From: Lytechinus variegatus
Lineage: Eukaryota > Echinodermata > Echinoidea > Temnopleuroida > Toxopneustidae
Reading direction: 5' to 3'
DNA: 64,000 nucleotides
Assembly: GCF_018143015.1 (NCBI RefSeq)
Contig: NC_054758.1
Coordinates: 12,504,001 to 12,568,000 of the forward strand
The translations under genes were made by a program, and so were the position numbers. Shown here piece by piece: positions 49,701 to 61,842 of this stretch; within the stretch, counting starts at the first letter, position 1, and the number at the start of each line of letters is the position of its first letter. The notes beneath the pieces were generated by a model. That model was not told the origin of the DNA, ran no database searches, and worked only from the letters and a program-made list of their open reading frames with translations.

Positions 49701-51135
49701 ATACATTCAATGGATGGATTTTTTTTGCTCCATTTTGTTAGATGGCACTTCGAAGTCTTAAAGCAAATGACTCGCATTTAGAAGCAACTTCACTTAAGAC
49801 TATGGTCTAAGTGGGTACTAAACATATGAAAAGCACCCCCCCCCAAAAAAAAAAAAATGTTAAAATTGTTTCTTCATCATACGCTTCTAAATATATTGTT
49901 TTCTTTTTCCAATATATCTTGAAGAAAACAATTAATTGAAGTTTATAATTTTGAAAAAAAGTTGGGCGAAGGATATGATGTTGAACTGTATTTATAATGT
50001 TTGAGACTTCAGACACAGTTGGTTATCCAAGACATTCTCGGCTCCGTAACACAAAGATTTAGCGATCAATCGCTACATGAACTGACCAATCTATATCAAT
50101 GTTACACCCGCATTTGGTTTAAAATACTGACCAGGGACCAATCAGTGCGGTTCTTTCTTATGTGCAATCCATTGCAACCCTTTATGTTACGGAGCCCAGA
50201 TTTTAATTAAACTGAAATTCGGAATACGAGCTGTGTGATTTTGCTTTGGTGGCTGTTGTTTATTATATACGTTCTGATTGGTACCAAAACCGCAACATTT
50301 TCAGAATCATCGTTTCATTCGATCATACCCATGATGACTATCCATATCATATAACAGATATTAAGTTGATTATAACCATTATTCAAATTCAAACTTATTT
50401 ATTTCACATCTCTTAAAAACAGGATACAATACACAGTGAGTTAATGCAAAAGAGTATAAACAAAAATGACAGTTGTACCATTTAAACAAAAATTAACAAG
50501 AAAAAAACATAAAGTAATGAATGGGATGTGAGGGAGTAACACAAAGCCATTGGCCTATCTAGGCTGCTCCCTTTTTACATTCACTACTGATAATAAAACA
50601 AAACAATATCTTCCAATCCACTTTTGAGAATGTAAACAAACATCTCAAAATCAAACCAAATTAGTAGACTGGAAGAACAGCAATTAAAAGCAAACAAACA
50701 AAAAATAATTATTTATGACACCTGGGCTCTGTAACACAAAGCTTAGCAATGATCGTAGAATATTTTTCTACGATTGATTCCATAGACTACAATGTACAAT
50801 TAATTGTGAAAATCAAGCGTACGATCAATAGCTAACCTTTGTGTTATGGGACCCTGGATATATAAACTGCTGCGTAAAACAAAAGAGCTCGGAACATGAA
50901 TATTTTAACAAGCATAGCTAAGTTGTTTAAGCATTTTTGAGAGTGTGGGATGATCATGATGATACAATCGAAATCAATCCGTCACCTAGACACCAGACAA
51001 ACATATTTGGTTTTCTGCTAGAAAGAAGATTATTATTGAGTTATCTCGTCATTTTGGTGATATTAATGGGATGACTCAGGCGATTATGCCCAGTTGCCTT
51101 GATACGACACCAAAAAGTTTATGGTTTGTCACAAC

Positions 51136-51170
<35 letters not shown>

Positions 51171-54100
51171 TAAGGGTGCGTATATATATATATATATATA
51201 TAACACACACACACACCCACACACAGGTGCGTGTGAGGGTGTGTTTGTATATGTATGTATTTGTATTTGTGCGGGTGTGTTGGCTGTGACGTCATACACG
51301 AGCAGCTTCCACATAATTATATCATGTAATATTTCTTTTCATACATTACATTTCTAAAATATGATGAATGCAGTTGTTTACATAAGATGGTATGAAATGA
51401 TTCGTCTGGTGATAATCATATAAGTCCGCGACATAAATGACGTGTTTTTTTCTTTCGAAGAAGGCATTTTAGGGCGATTTCAGTTATTTCACACGATATA
51501 TAAATGAAGGGGTTGCTCGCCTGTTACGTCACAAATTCAAAACTCTTTCACGACTCTGATATATTCAAATGGAATTCATCAAACGTTTGCCATATTATTA
51601 GTATTAACCTCAATTCATTACCAGTGTGAACTTTGATTAGTCAGGAAATACAACTGATATATTTAAGAAGAATTGTAAGGGAAATTACATGTATATTCAG
51701 TCATTTCCTGTCTAAGGATAATGTGATAAAGAATATTCCAGAATGTCCCAGTTAAGCTTTTCTAATTACCCGTATAAAATGAGGAAGAACATGTACCATA
51801 ATTTTGGCAGACAATAGAGACTGCTGATGAGGAAAAAAAAGGATTTGTTATGTTGTTGACATTGTTAAATTTTTGAGGTCATTCAGAGTCTTCTAGAACA
51901 TGTAGCATTGCCGCCCTTTCACACGGTAAACAAAATTATAATTTGAATGATGATTCAAGTGAAAAATAAGGCTAATGACAAATTTTTATTAAACACGTAT
52001 GAAACCAAACCAGAACATGATTAGAATCAGGTACGCTAATCACAATCATGAATTCAAATTCTACTCCGGAGGTGAATTCCAGTTTATTTTACTCAAATCA
52101 CAGTTTTCGAGTGAGCGTGTGTAAGTTTCCAATGATTCTAGAGACGAATTGCAATCATCATTACCATGATTACAATAATATTTCAAGATTCATGTGTGAA
52201 AAGGCCATAAGGTAGTGTTAGAAAGAAGTAAAATGTTCTTTTTTAAAAACAATACTACGAGCTTCCAGAATAGTGGAAATCTTTATATAAAAGCTGGCAG
52301 TTCCCTCATCAGATCAGATCTCAGAGTTTCACACCTGGGGGGTGTTTCACAAAGAATTAAGTATGACTTAGAGTCGCACTTAAATGTCTAGTTGCGCGCA
52401 GTATAAAAGGCTTGACAGCATTGGTCAGATCATGCCAGCAAGAGGACGCGCACGACTGCGTATTGATCAATAAGATGATGCATATCATGTACGCGTCGAC
52501 ATTTAAGGGCGACCTAAGTCATACTTAAATCTTTGTGAAACACCCCCAGACTTCCCGCCCTTTCACAAGGTAAAAAATCGTAATTTGAATGATTCCAGTG
52601 AAAATAAGGCCAATGACGAATATTTAGCACGTGTGAAACCAAACTAGAACATGATTAGAATCACGAACGCTAATCACAGTCACGATTACAATAGCAATCA
52701 TCATTACAATGATGATTCGAGATTCACGTGTGGAAAGGCCCTAAATGTCAGAGAATAATTCACCCCTTTTTGGAATGCTAAGTCTTTTGTGGAATTATCT
52801 GCACATGCATCAATGAACTCTTTGCAGTTCTTTTGAGACAGGTATGTTTTCAGTTCTCATCAAGATCATCAACGTGTTCGAGAGAACATAATACCCAGGG
52901 ACTACTGAAATCGACTGTTTATCATCATCAACTTCGTCTTCACGGATATTTCAACTGACTAAAGTTGCTGCAATTATCCATCGCCTTGAAACATCGATTT
53001 CATCATCGACAGCATTGTGGACTTCGTCGTAAGGAACTCCTTGCTAGCCAATTCGGATTCGATACAAGATAATCATATATTAGAATTAATCATGTTAATT
53101 AGAACTGACTCCTAAAAATATATAAGATCATTTATTATTTTGTTTAGTGTACGACCTGTTTACCTGTAAATAAAAAAACAAAAATAATTATTTTTTCTGT
53201 TATTTGTTCGGCATCTATTCAATATCGTAACACGACCCATTTTGTTGGTGGTTGAATAGTCCCATAACACTTTTTTTTTTCTTTCTTGCGCGACTATGTG
53301 CAGAGTTAGCTTAGGATAGCAAACAACTTCGTCTCTTAGATCAAAAATTTGAAAGGTGTTATTTTTACATATATATTTAATTTTTTCTTTAACAATTTCA
53401 TATTCAACAGGTGAAACAGTGTGGAAAAATGGTAGTAGCGTTGTTTGTAGTAGTAGTAATAGTTGAAAATGATGGCGCCCTTCCATCTCTCGAGATTTTT
53501 AACGCCAGTCGTTTTCGTTGGTTGCACTTCGGTAAAGGAACGCCCATGTGACGTCAAACCATTAGGCGACGATTTAATATGTAAATACGTTAATATTGAT
53601 TAGTCCCCAATCCATCTATTAGTAGGTCCTAAAAAGTTCCATATCTCCGCCAAACTTAGTCACAGTTCAACATATTCGAATACATAATTGACATAGTTAA
53701 TAACGCACGTAACCATGGTAACACATGATTGTTCGCGGAAAGGGCAAGGTTGGTGTCTATTTCAACAGCGTTTGCATTGTAAAAAAATATTTATACATTT
53801 TCTGATTATTTTTTTGTCTCGGTTATTTTGATCTTTTTCCCTTTTATCATTTATATTTTTTCATTACAAAACCAAATTGATGTTAGTAAAAGAATACAAG
53901 TTGCAAAAACAAGGCAAGGCCAACGCGAAATAAAACATAAGATGTTTTTCATTCAGACGTGGAGTATATATGTATAGGCATATACATTAATACATGATCT
54001 ATTTCATAGGGTTTTTTGTATTAGGTCCACATGAAAGAAGATGGCGCTATATGAACATGATGAACAAGTTAGCTTCGTTTCAGTAATGCTCATTTAGAAA

Positions 54101-57100
54101 CACCAAACTTTGCTTGCAGGGTAGGTTATATTGAAAAAAAAAGCAAAAATATATTGTTGAATATTAGGGGACAAATACATCGTAGATCAAAAAAAAAATA
54201 TTCATATTGGATTTCGATTTTCTTTACTAGTGACGTCAAATGCAAGAAACTTCCGAAATATGTGTGTAATGAAATATTTATATATATATATATTTTCTTT
54301 GGGCCTGATGATGCAATCATAAAATGATGAAAAGTGAAATTAATGCATTTCATATAAAATAGGATATGGGCAAGCTGCTCGGAAATGACGACACATATCA
54401 AGAATTTGAAAAGATGGTTTTTCCTCAAACATTCGCCAATTAACCATTTTCTGCAATTTTCTATTTTGACAAACTTTCTCCATGGTGAGCTTTTCTTTTA
54501 AAGTTGAATATTGCGGGATGATCATTGCCTTTATCTCATGTGTACTTTCTTTCATCTCTCTATTTCTTGTCAACTCAGTCCGGCCAAGGGGTAAAATTTT
54601 TATTTTCATCAGGCGCCACCCCTACCGCTATCTCGGTATTTTGGGTCAATGATGCAGGCACATCTTGGAGTCACTACACGGTCAATATAGCCCCGTCCTC
54701 TGGTCTTAGTGTGAATGGTTATCCCGTCAACACAACAGAAATGCAGTTCACATTTACGGGGCTCCGTCCGAATACGATGTACACGGTTGCAGTAACACCA
54801 TGGGATACAGGTGTTAATGGCAGTGGAATGATGGAAGATTTTTCCACAGGTAAGCTAGCTATTGAATTGTTTATCAATTTGTTATAGCTGACAGTCATGC
54901 CGTTGCTAATAATGAAAATTGTGCTTACAATGATATATACGGGGAGGGATTGATGATTGATATAGATCACAGACGATTTCATGGACCGCCTATTTGGAGG
55001 TAATATACCCCCCTTGCCTCCCGTTTTTATTGTCCTCTCTCCCTTTACTCTGTACTGAAATATTTTGGGTTTTAAGAGTAATAGCTACTCGCGCTATTGG
55101 TGAAAATGGCGAATCTCACTAACTCACCTAACTAGCAAATGTGGTAAATCGAAGCCTAGAAAGAGGTTTAACTTCCCGAACTGGATGTAACAACAATATA
55201 ACAGGTACTTACTAAGTACCAACGGAACAAAAAAGATAATTTCCTGAAATATGAATCTTAGAAAAAAAAACAAAAAAACGTGGCACTTCATCCGGAACTT
55301 CACCCCGAAAACAGTCCTAATCCTGACTTTTTGCATTTGCTACGGGGAAAACTTTCGACAAAGCACAAATTCCTTTAAAAATGCAATTAAAACCACAATA
55401 GGGAGCTGCGAGGCTCTTGTCTGACTCTGGACGACATTTTGCAATTGCTCGTTCGGTGCAAATCTTCGGATGATCTGCTGTCCCAGTCTATAAACGTTCG
55501 ACAAAAGATTTTCAGCTCTCCATTGTGATTTTTATTGCATTTTTCAAAGGAATCGATGCGCTGTAGAGAACTTCCACGTGGTAAGCACGAAAAGTTCCTA
55601 TTAAATATGACCTGAAGTACTGGCGAAACCAGAGAGTTATATCTCTTGTACATATAAATGATGATAATAATATTAATAACAATAATTATAACGTTATATC
55701 TACCCAGGGTATACCAACCTCAGTTCCGAAAACTGTTCTCCCCACAGGCCTTGCAATTATTATTACCCTGGCTATAGCTGGGCTACCTATAGGCGCTCGA
55801 TTCCATTCGAGAAATTTCTTCCTACCTGGTACCCATTCACCTCACCTGGGTTGAGTGCAGCACAATGTGGGTAAATCTCTTGCTGAAGGAAAACACGCCA
55901 TGGCTAGGAATCGAACCCAAGTTCCTCAGTTTGAAAAACGAGTGTCATAACCACTATGCCCCGCAGGGGTTCAGAAAATTGACTGAAGGAAAATGGAGAA
56001 ATTGTAGTCCTTTAAGGAAAAGTCCATCCCAACAAAAAGTTGATTTGAATAAAAAGAGAAAAATCCGACATGCATAACACTAATTTTTTTAATCCTAATC
56101 GGGTGTAAGATAACAAAATTTAAAAGAAGACATGTTTAAGTTTCGATTGATTTCACAAAACAGTTATTTGCAAATGCCGGGACTAATGACATCACTCACT
56201 CACTATTTGTTTTGTATTTTATTACAGGAAAATATGAAATATTCGAATTTTCTTCAGTGAAACAAAGTTTTCTTCCTTCCTGAACGTAGTATTACAAGTG
56301 TTTTATCATTTTATGCAGGGTCCTAGGAACAGAAAGCAGCAGTTGACTTCTTGACTGAGGGTGCTGATGAAATTTGAAAAGCACCCCCCCCCCCCAATTA
56401 AAAAAGTTTTCAGTTCAAAATAGAGATCAAATTGGTCCTGAGGAATCTGAACAGCAAAAAAAAAAACAAAAAAAAAACGGAGATCACACTGGCCTTGAGA
56501 AACTTTAAAAGTCCCCTTCCTCACCCCTCATTACAAAATGAAGGCAATTTTCGTTACATTATCCCACTCTTACACATCTTCCACTATAGCTAGGGGTGCT
56601 GGCTATTGATAACAATACACACAGCACCTCCAGCACCCAGCCTTCCTGGGCCATGATTAAAATCTGAGTTGGTTGTTAATGTCAAATTGGTAAAAATTGA
56701 AATACTGGTTAATTCAAAACAATAAAAAACAAAAGAAATAGTTGAGAAAAAAATTCGACCAGAAAGCAGCATGAGTTGTTTGGGGTATCTGTCCCAGACT
56801 AATCAAAACTATTACATTTTATTAGTGAAATAAAATTTATTGGTTTTGAATTTGTTTCATTGATGAGACTGCGATGTAACTCCGCTACTGATGCATTTAA
56901 TAATAGTTGAGAAAAAACTTCGACCAGAAAGCAGCACTTGTTGTTCTTTGCTTGAGCTTTTTTGACGGATAAAATATAAATAACAAACTGCCCTTTGCTC
57001 TGTCCATCAAAATAGGTTGTTTAAGAACTAGCATCTCTTCGCTTGTTGATCATTAATTATTACTTTTAATGGAATAATTTTATTTGAATTTCGTTCATCA

Positions 57101-57801
57101 ATTACTTTATTTTCCCCACTCCAAGGTTTGTCATTTTTTTTTTCAATCATCGAACCATCAACCCCTTCTTATTTTCATGTTATTATCATTATAATTATTG
57201 TTCTATTTTTTTTTCTTTTAGATGAGATACCCGTCGGTGAAATCCTGGTCAGTGACGTCACATCTGACTCGGCTTTTCTCCAATGGAAGGACTATTCGGT
57301 TGTTTACTATTCCCTCATGATGTCCCCGAACGGATCCGTGGAAACCCTTGGAGGTATATTCGAAACTGAAGTTGGGATTACGATCTTAATGCCAGATACA
57401 TTAATTACTGTCACGTTGGCCAATGGCGTATCGCGAGAAGTTCTTGCTTCGGTAAATTTTACCAGTGGTAAGACTGATTTTACCAAACATTTGATTCCCT
57501 TAGATAGTACACTCTAAAAAATGGAATGTTAAATCAACATTTAAAAGGTTGGAGGAGTGACAACCTTTTCCAAATGTTACATCCAACTTTGTATAAAGCT
57601 AAATCCAACATTTTAAGTGTTGGGTAGAACCATTTAAAGTGGTAAATGCAACATTTAGAAAATGTTGTCAGTTTTTGTCACTCCTCCAACCTTTCAAAAT
57701 GTTGATTTAACATTCCATTTTTTAGAGTGTACTGTACATATAAAGTATAGAACTCAGTCTTGAACGAGAAAAGCAGCGGCCTTTTACACCAACCTATTCA
57801 T

Positions 57802-57837
<36 letters not shown>

Positions 57838-58876
57838 GAATAACTCTTTTGCAAAAGGATTAGATCCATTTTCATCAAATTTGATTTCTCTTTGTTGGTC
57901 CCAATGTTTAGATTTCTAGTAGCTATACCAACTGATATAAAAGAAAAGTTGAAATGCCATGAAAAAGTAAACAAAAATGGAAATCAGTTTTTTAAAGGGG
58001 TTAGCTCCATTTCAGTTTGTTCGCAAAAAAGGGGCTAGAAATACAATGGTAATTGAAATAAAAATATTCCAGAATATTGCAATATGGGAGAATGAAAAAA
58101 TATTTTCTTGGAATGGTCTAAAGTGGATCTAATTCGTTTTGCAAACAAACTCCTCTGAAGAGCTCATTAGCAAAATGGGTTGGATCACTTTTTCATCAAA
58201 TTCGATTTTTTTTTATAGCCACAATGTAAAGATTCAGTCGCTCTGATGATATTCCCATTAAACAGTAAATATAAAAGGCAAAGAAAATCACTTTTCTTCA
58301 AAAGGGGAAAGATTTATTTCAGTTTGTTTGCAAAAGTGGCTACATCCACAATGGTAGTAAAAAATATATATTCCCAAAAATATGAAGAGGGGAAGGCTTC
58401 TTTTATACCCATTTTCAATGTTCACATGGTAGGAGAGTATTTCATGTCAATTTGGTTTTGAATAAGAATATGCAATATGGGAGAATTAAAAAAAACATTT
58501 TTTTTCGGAATGGTCTGAAGTGGATATAACCCCTTTTGCAACTAGGACAATAAGTCACCAGCTGTCCAGAACGGTGTTACCATTTACTCGCAAGCGAATT
58601 TCTATTCCTCAGCACTTTTCAAATCAAAATGGAAATTAGAAAACAGGGGAATTATGTACAACCACTTGATAGGATTGGATGTCAAGATGACATCATTTGG
58701 AAGCGATCATTTATTTTCTTCATCCACCCCTTTCCTCCTTCGCAGGCGCTGCAGAGACTACAAGCGAAAGCGACACGGACATTCCCCCTCCAAAAAGGAA
58801 CTCGGGCTCCTCCCAATTCCATCTATGGGCGTATCTCACCTCTCTACTTGTCTCCATCGCCTCCTTATTGCTTTGA
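46779..58876 (+). CDS. Small secreted two-FN3 protein with GPI-anchor-like C-terminus
   Basis: Exons: 46779-46859, 54579-54849, 57222-57467, 58746-58876 (TGA), joined in phases 0, 1, 1 with GT-AG introns, 242 residues. Exon 1 encodes a signal peptide (MELTLGSALVRSLIFVFAIL, ending GHSC). Exons 2 and 3 each encode one FN3-like domain: ISVFWVNDAGTSWSHYTVNI and LRPNTMYTVAVTPWDTG in the first; VTSDSAFLQWKDYSVVYYSL and PDTLITVTLANG in the second. One exon per domain with phase-1 borders downstream is usual for FN3. Exon 4 gives an acidic spacer (SESDTDIPPPKRN), small residues NSGSS, then a hydrophobic end (LTSLLVSIASLLL) with no cytosolic tail, as in GPI-anchored proteins. No named family was recognised; role at the cell surface is inference. 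Short internal exons could have been missed in the 7.7 kb first intron. Confidence 0.8.
46932..47350. repeat. GCAAAAGGGGTTAGGTCCA repeat, copy 1
   Basis: GTTTCGTTGCAAAAGGGGTA opens, ACCTAACCCTTTTGTAAGTT closes. Repeated CTAACCCCTTT inside. In FN3 gene intron 1, after a TA microsatellite (46888-46932). Confidence 0.7.
47574..47879. repeat. TACACTGCTAAAAA MITE
   Basis: Opens TACACTGCTAAAAAAAACCT and closes CATTTTCTAACAGTGTAG. Inner stretches AATTTTACAGG and CCTGTAATTTTACAT are inverted. Confidence 0.65.
47880..49169. other. FN3 gene intron 1, no exon seen
   Basis: AT-rich with a short CTCTCTCT tract near 49100-49112. A GAGAGGGCGCTATATATCC motif at 48531 resembles other GCCGAGAGAGCGCTA motifs at 32325 and 59890, a small dispersed repeat. 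Confidence 0.5.
49170..50382. mobile_element. 1.2 kb element with about 220 bp inverted ends
   Basis: Left arm 49170-49400 (TTATGGCTATAATCAACTTA, GATTCTGAAAATGTTGCGGT, AATTTCAGTTTAATTAAAAA, GGGCTCCGTAACACAAAG) is repeated inverted at 50170-50382. The inner part of each arm is the GGCTCCGTAACACAAAG end also found at 50723-50856. No transposase ORF is seen, and no target duplication could be fixed. Confidence 0.8.
50723..50856. repeat. GGGCTCTGTAACACAAAG MITE
   Basis: CTGGGCTCTGTAACACAAAG at the left and CTTTGTGTTATGGGACCC at the right; the 134 bp folds onto itself. Relative of 10105-10222 and of the arm ends of 49170-50382. Confidence 0.75.
51140..51265. repeat. (CA)n/(TA)n/(GT)n microsatellite cluster
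   Basis: ACACACAC, TATATATA and GTGTGT runs in succession. Confidence 0.9.
51912..52206. repeat. GCCCTTTCACACG MITE, copy 1
   Basis: Opens CGCCCTTTCACACGGTAAAC, closes GATTCATGTGTGAAAAGGCC. GAACATGATTAGAATCA and AATCATCATTACCATGATT match the copy at 52553-52742. Confidence 0.75.
52336..52549. repeat. GGGGGTGTTTCACAAAG MITE
   Basis: CTGGGGGGTGTTTCACAAAG, ATTAAGTATGACTTAG at the left; CTAAGTCATACTTAAAT and CTTTGTGAAACACCCCCAG at the right. Similar interiors lie near 23335-23470 and 44493-44735. Confidence 0.8.
52553..52742. repeat. GCCCTTTCACACG MITE, copy 2
   Basis: Shorter relative of 51912-52206. It starts four bases after the end of the MITE at 52336-52549 and closes AGATTCACGTGTGGAAAGGCC. 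Confidence 0.75.
52743..54578. other. FN3 gene intron 1, 3' part, no exon seen
   Basis: AT-rich, with a TA tract near 54280-54293. The last 40 bp before 54579 are pyrimidine-rich, as expected of an acceptor. ORFs here lack family resemblance. Confidence 0.5.
55690..55972 (-). mobile_element. tRNA-derived SINE
   Basis: On the minus strand: GGTTCGATTCCTAGCCATGG head, CACATTGTGCTGCACTCAAC body, CAGTTTTCGGAACTGAGG and a TATAACG end followed by ATT-rich tail. In FN3 gene intron 2. Confidence 0.85.
56015..56300. repeat. Palindromic AAGTCCACC-family repeat, half copy
   Basis: AGGAAAAGTCCATCCCAACA and GTTGATTTGAATAAAAAGAG open it and match the other copies up to TCACTCACTCACTATTTGTT; the second arm is missing. 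In FN3 gene intron 2. Confidence 0.65.
57506..57733. repeat. Palindromic AGTACACTCTAAAAAATGG MITE
   Basis: 228 bp. The left end AGTACACTCTAAAAAATGGA and the right end inverse are nearly perfect for about 45 bp, and CAACCTTTTCCAAATGTT-type units repeat inside. It starts 38 bp after the donor of FN3 exon 3. Confidence 0.85.
57829..58168. repeat. GCAAAAGGGGTTAGGTCCA repeat, copy 2
   Basis: Opens ATAACTCTTTTGCAAAAGGA, closes AAGTGGATCTAATTCGTTTTGC. Opposite orientation to copy 1, preceded by a TA microsatellite (57800-57827). In FN3 intron 3. Confidence 0.65.
58165..58552. repeat. GCAAAAGGGGTTAGGTCCA repeat, copy 3
   Basis: Follows copy 2 head to tail: AGCAAAATGGGTTGGATCAC opens, GAAGTGGATATAACCCCTTT closes. 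Confidence 0.65.
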
Positions 58877-58960
58877 AAATGATGGCTGAAATTTCAGATG
58901 TAACGGTCCGATTTTGAAAATCATTAATGCAAGAGAATGAAGCAAGTTCGCACGAGAAAA

Positions 58961-58966
58961 AATAAA
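58961..58966 (+). promoter_or_regulatory. Candidate polyadenylation signal AATAAA of the FN3 gene
   Basis: AATAAA lies 85 bp after the TGA of the FN3 gene. It is the first exact match downstream. Use is inferred. Confidence 0.5.
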
Positions 58967-59019
58967 TTTCTAAATTTCGCATTTCATTTGGACGATTATC
59001 TACCAGTCAACATTTCTGC

Positions 59020-59294
59020 CGACGGTCTGTTACAGTTGATCTGATCAATCGCAACTATGGAAAGCCAGCAACATCAACGTACACAATGCATGTTTGTTAA
59101 ATTTTTGTTTTAGATATGCTGGATATTCATATATTTATCAGTATCTTGAACAAAAAAATGTTCTTCTCTCTCTCTCTTTTTAAAATTGTTATAAAGTACA
59201 TGGTACAAGTTTCTAGTAAAAATATGAAATTGATGGATTTCCATACAATTGAGGTTGATTGGATCAATTTGTACCTATTTTGTAAGACGGGACC
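59020..59294. repeat. GGGCCCCGT-family MITE, copy 3
   Basis: TGATCTGATCAATCGCAACT and ATGGAAAGCCAGCAACATCA at the left match copy 1; it closes TTTTGTAAGACGGGACCC. Confidence 0.65.
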
Positions 59295-59933
59295 CGGATG
59301 TTGCATTCCTTTAAAGCCGACACCCCTTTTCTTATGTACCCCTCCCCTGATCCACACCTTCGTATTCCATTATTCATTCGGAAGATATCTTATCCAACTG
59401 TCCAAGATACGATATAAAACAAATCAATTAACCATTTGTTTCAATTGCAGATACAAAAATACCCATCTGGTTAATAGTAAATATCAGGACTTCATCTCGG
59501 AAGAGTAATCATTCTTTTATCTCATCTTTCTTTCTATCGTCTTTTAAAGCCTTCTTTGGCAGTTTGGTTTTAATGAATCACCCCATGCATATGCGTGTTT
59601 CTATTCCAATTCATTTAGAATGAACATGTAACAGGAATGCATGTACCCGAAAATGGTGTGAGGGATAAAAGCTAAAATATGTTTAATAGTTTGATTTAGT
59701 GAGCTGGTACCAACATTTACTCATTTAAGTTGTCTGCGTAAATATGTATTGCATATAAACCCTTGCTCAAGGAATGGAGTGAAAATTGTGGCATATGTCA
59801 TCTCTCTGTAGCTTTCTAATGTCCAATTGCCAAGTTAATTTTGTAAAGTAATTGTTCAAATGGCTACTTTGAATAAAAATAAGAGTATTGCCGAGAGATG
59901 GCGCTAGATGCCACATCCACGCTTAAAAATTTG

Positions 59934-60082
59934 AGGTGTCGTGGCCGACTGACTACATGGAAAGTCTAACGGCTTCTATGCCCGTGAGCAAGGCATTTAA
60001 TCGACAATGCAATTTTATCTTGCATTCAAATAAATCAAAATGCTATATGCATTCGTCGGTAATTAGATGTGCACTTGTATTT
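59934..60082 (+). mobile_element. tRNA-Leu-type SINE, shortened copy 2
   Basis: GTGTCGTGGCCGA head with most of the tRNA part lost, then CCCGTGAGCAAGGCATTTAA and the body shared with 37890-38055. Confidence 0.7.
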
Positions 60083-61842
60083 TAATAATATAATAAATTT
60101 TGATAACAAGGCAATAAAAGAAAGGATGAAACTGCCAAATTTATCTGCTAAAAAGGATACTCAAAGACGACGACACTTTTCTTATATAGAGTTTTAGATG
60201 TTACTTGAGTCTAATTCGCATTGCTGAACCTTTTCTAAATTTCTAGAATTTAAGGATTTAATTACGATTCAATCTCATATTTTTGTTTTTTGTTTTGAGA
60301 GTGTGTTTAATAATGATAATATTCTTTCGCACTTTGAATGTATCTAACCAAAGTGCTTCCGGATGCATTAAACTATTTGTATGTATTTCACCTTTTTCGG
60401 AGATGGCGATAGTTTAGTGTATTAAATATTAAGCTAGTAAGCATACGTTAGAACTCCTGTGATTGTGAATCATAACGTAAAGTCAGTATAATGGAATTTA
60501 TTTATTTATGGCTTTGAAATTGCAAATATTAAATTAATTATTTTGAGAAGGTTTCGACCTAGGTCTGGTTAACTGCCATTGAATTGTATCTTTTGATTAA
60601 TACCGTTTAAAAGCCTATCTTCAATTCGGGTAAATTCCCCTAATTGTATGCAAACGTACTATTATATTGTTTTGGGTTAGTATTAGGTCACTGTGTAATT
60701 TTGCATTGAATATCAATTTAGTGCCATTATTTTTGTTATTATTTATTATATGTTATATATAGTTCTTTGTATACCAAGAGCCGGAATATGATTTTTACGC
60801 CAATGTAATTTCTTTTTATTTTGAGCATGACAATAAATTTTGAATATCTGACTTTACTTCTTGGAACTTAAAAAAATGTATGTAAACTGTGGATTGATCG
60901 AAAATCGCATCGTTTAGTGTGCACCGGGCTTAAGATGAGTTGTATTCATTTCCTTCTTTCTACTTTTTATAGAAAAAAAACAAACAAAAAATTTGTCAAG
61001 TGATGGCGCTCGAAATACTCAAATAAACAGATGGAAAATCATTTAACGATAATTACACTTTTCTAATTGGAATGCGGGTTAAAACTCCAATAAAGGCTTA
61101 ATTGACGCTATCGTTCTTTATATAGCCATGATTAAGGCAGGCTTAAATGCGCTTTTTAAAGTTGTAATTGCTGTCTGTTGGCAATCAGTCTCGTCAGGGT
61201 ATCGCCGGGATGGTATTAAGATGAAAATACCTGCAGGTAATAAGGAGGGGAATGGGGAAAGGGAATGGCAACATGATGCAGTGAAAAAAGACACATTTCT
61301 ATTTGAGCTAAATCTATTTCGAATAGAGAGTATAATTCCTAGGCCCAATAGTATTTAGGCGAATCGGTAATCATTTATTACACACACATTTATTCATGTA
61401 TATTACTTTGGCAGTAAAATAGATATATCCCATTAAAAAAAAATGATCTCGCAAAATAGGAGAGTAGTTAGATGGTATGTTCGTAAGGGATGGAGAGAGA
61501 GTGAATGTGTGTGTGTGTAAAGGGAGAGAAGGGGGTGGGGGTACAGAGTGAGTGTACGATAGGCGCTGGTGGCCATCTTGTTATTTTCGAGTTTGTAGAT
61601 GCATGGCAAGGGGAACTTCACCTTCACGAATTGTTTGTCAACTTGTTAAACAAATACTGGTGAAGACTTGAGAGAAATCCATCAAAAATAAAAACAAATA
61701 TTAGATTTTTTTTAATTGTTACGTCACAAACGAGCAGCTCCCTCATATAAAAATTATGTCATATTAGATGAATATGTTTAAACTTTGAATGGTTCATGAT
61801 GACTAAAATATATTTTTCTTTCATGAGCGGTTGTCAAATGAT
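60083..61842. other. No gene seen
   Basis: AT-rich intergenic sequence. The 76-codon ORFs at 61118-61358 on both strands have no recognisable family. Confidence 0.5.

Noticed and set aside
51071-51357. ORFs rich in His-Thr and Tyr-Ile
   Set aside because: Translation of CA and TA microsatellites.
61118-61358. Overlapping 76-codon ORFs on both strands
   Set aside because: No family resemblance, no splice or start context; short enough to be chance.
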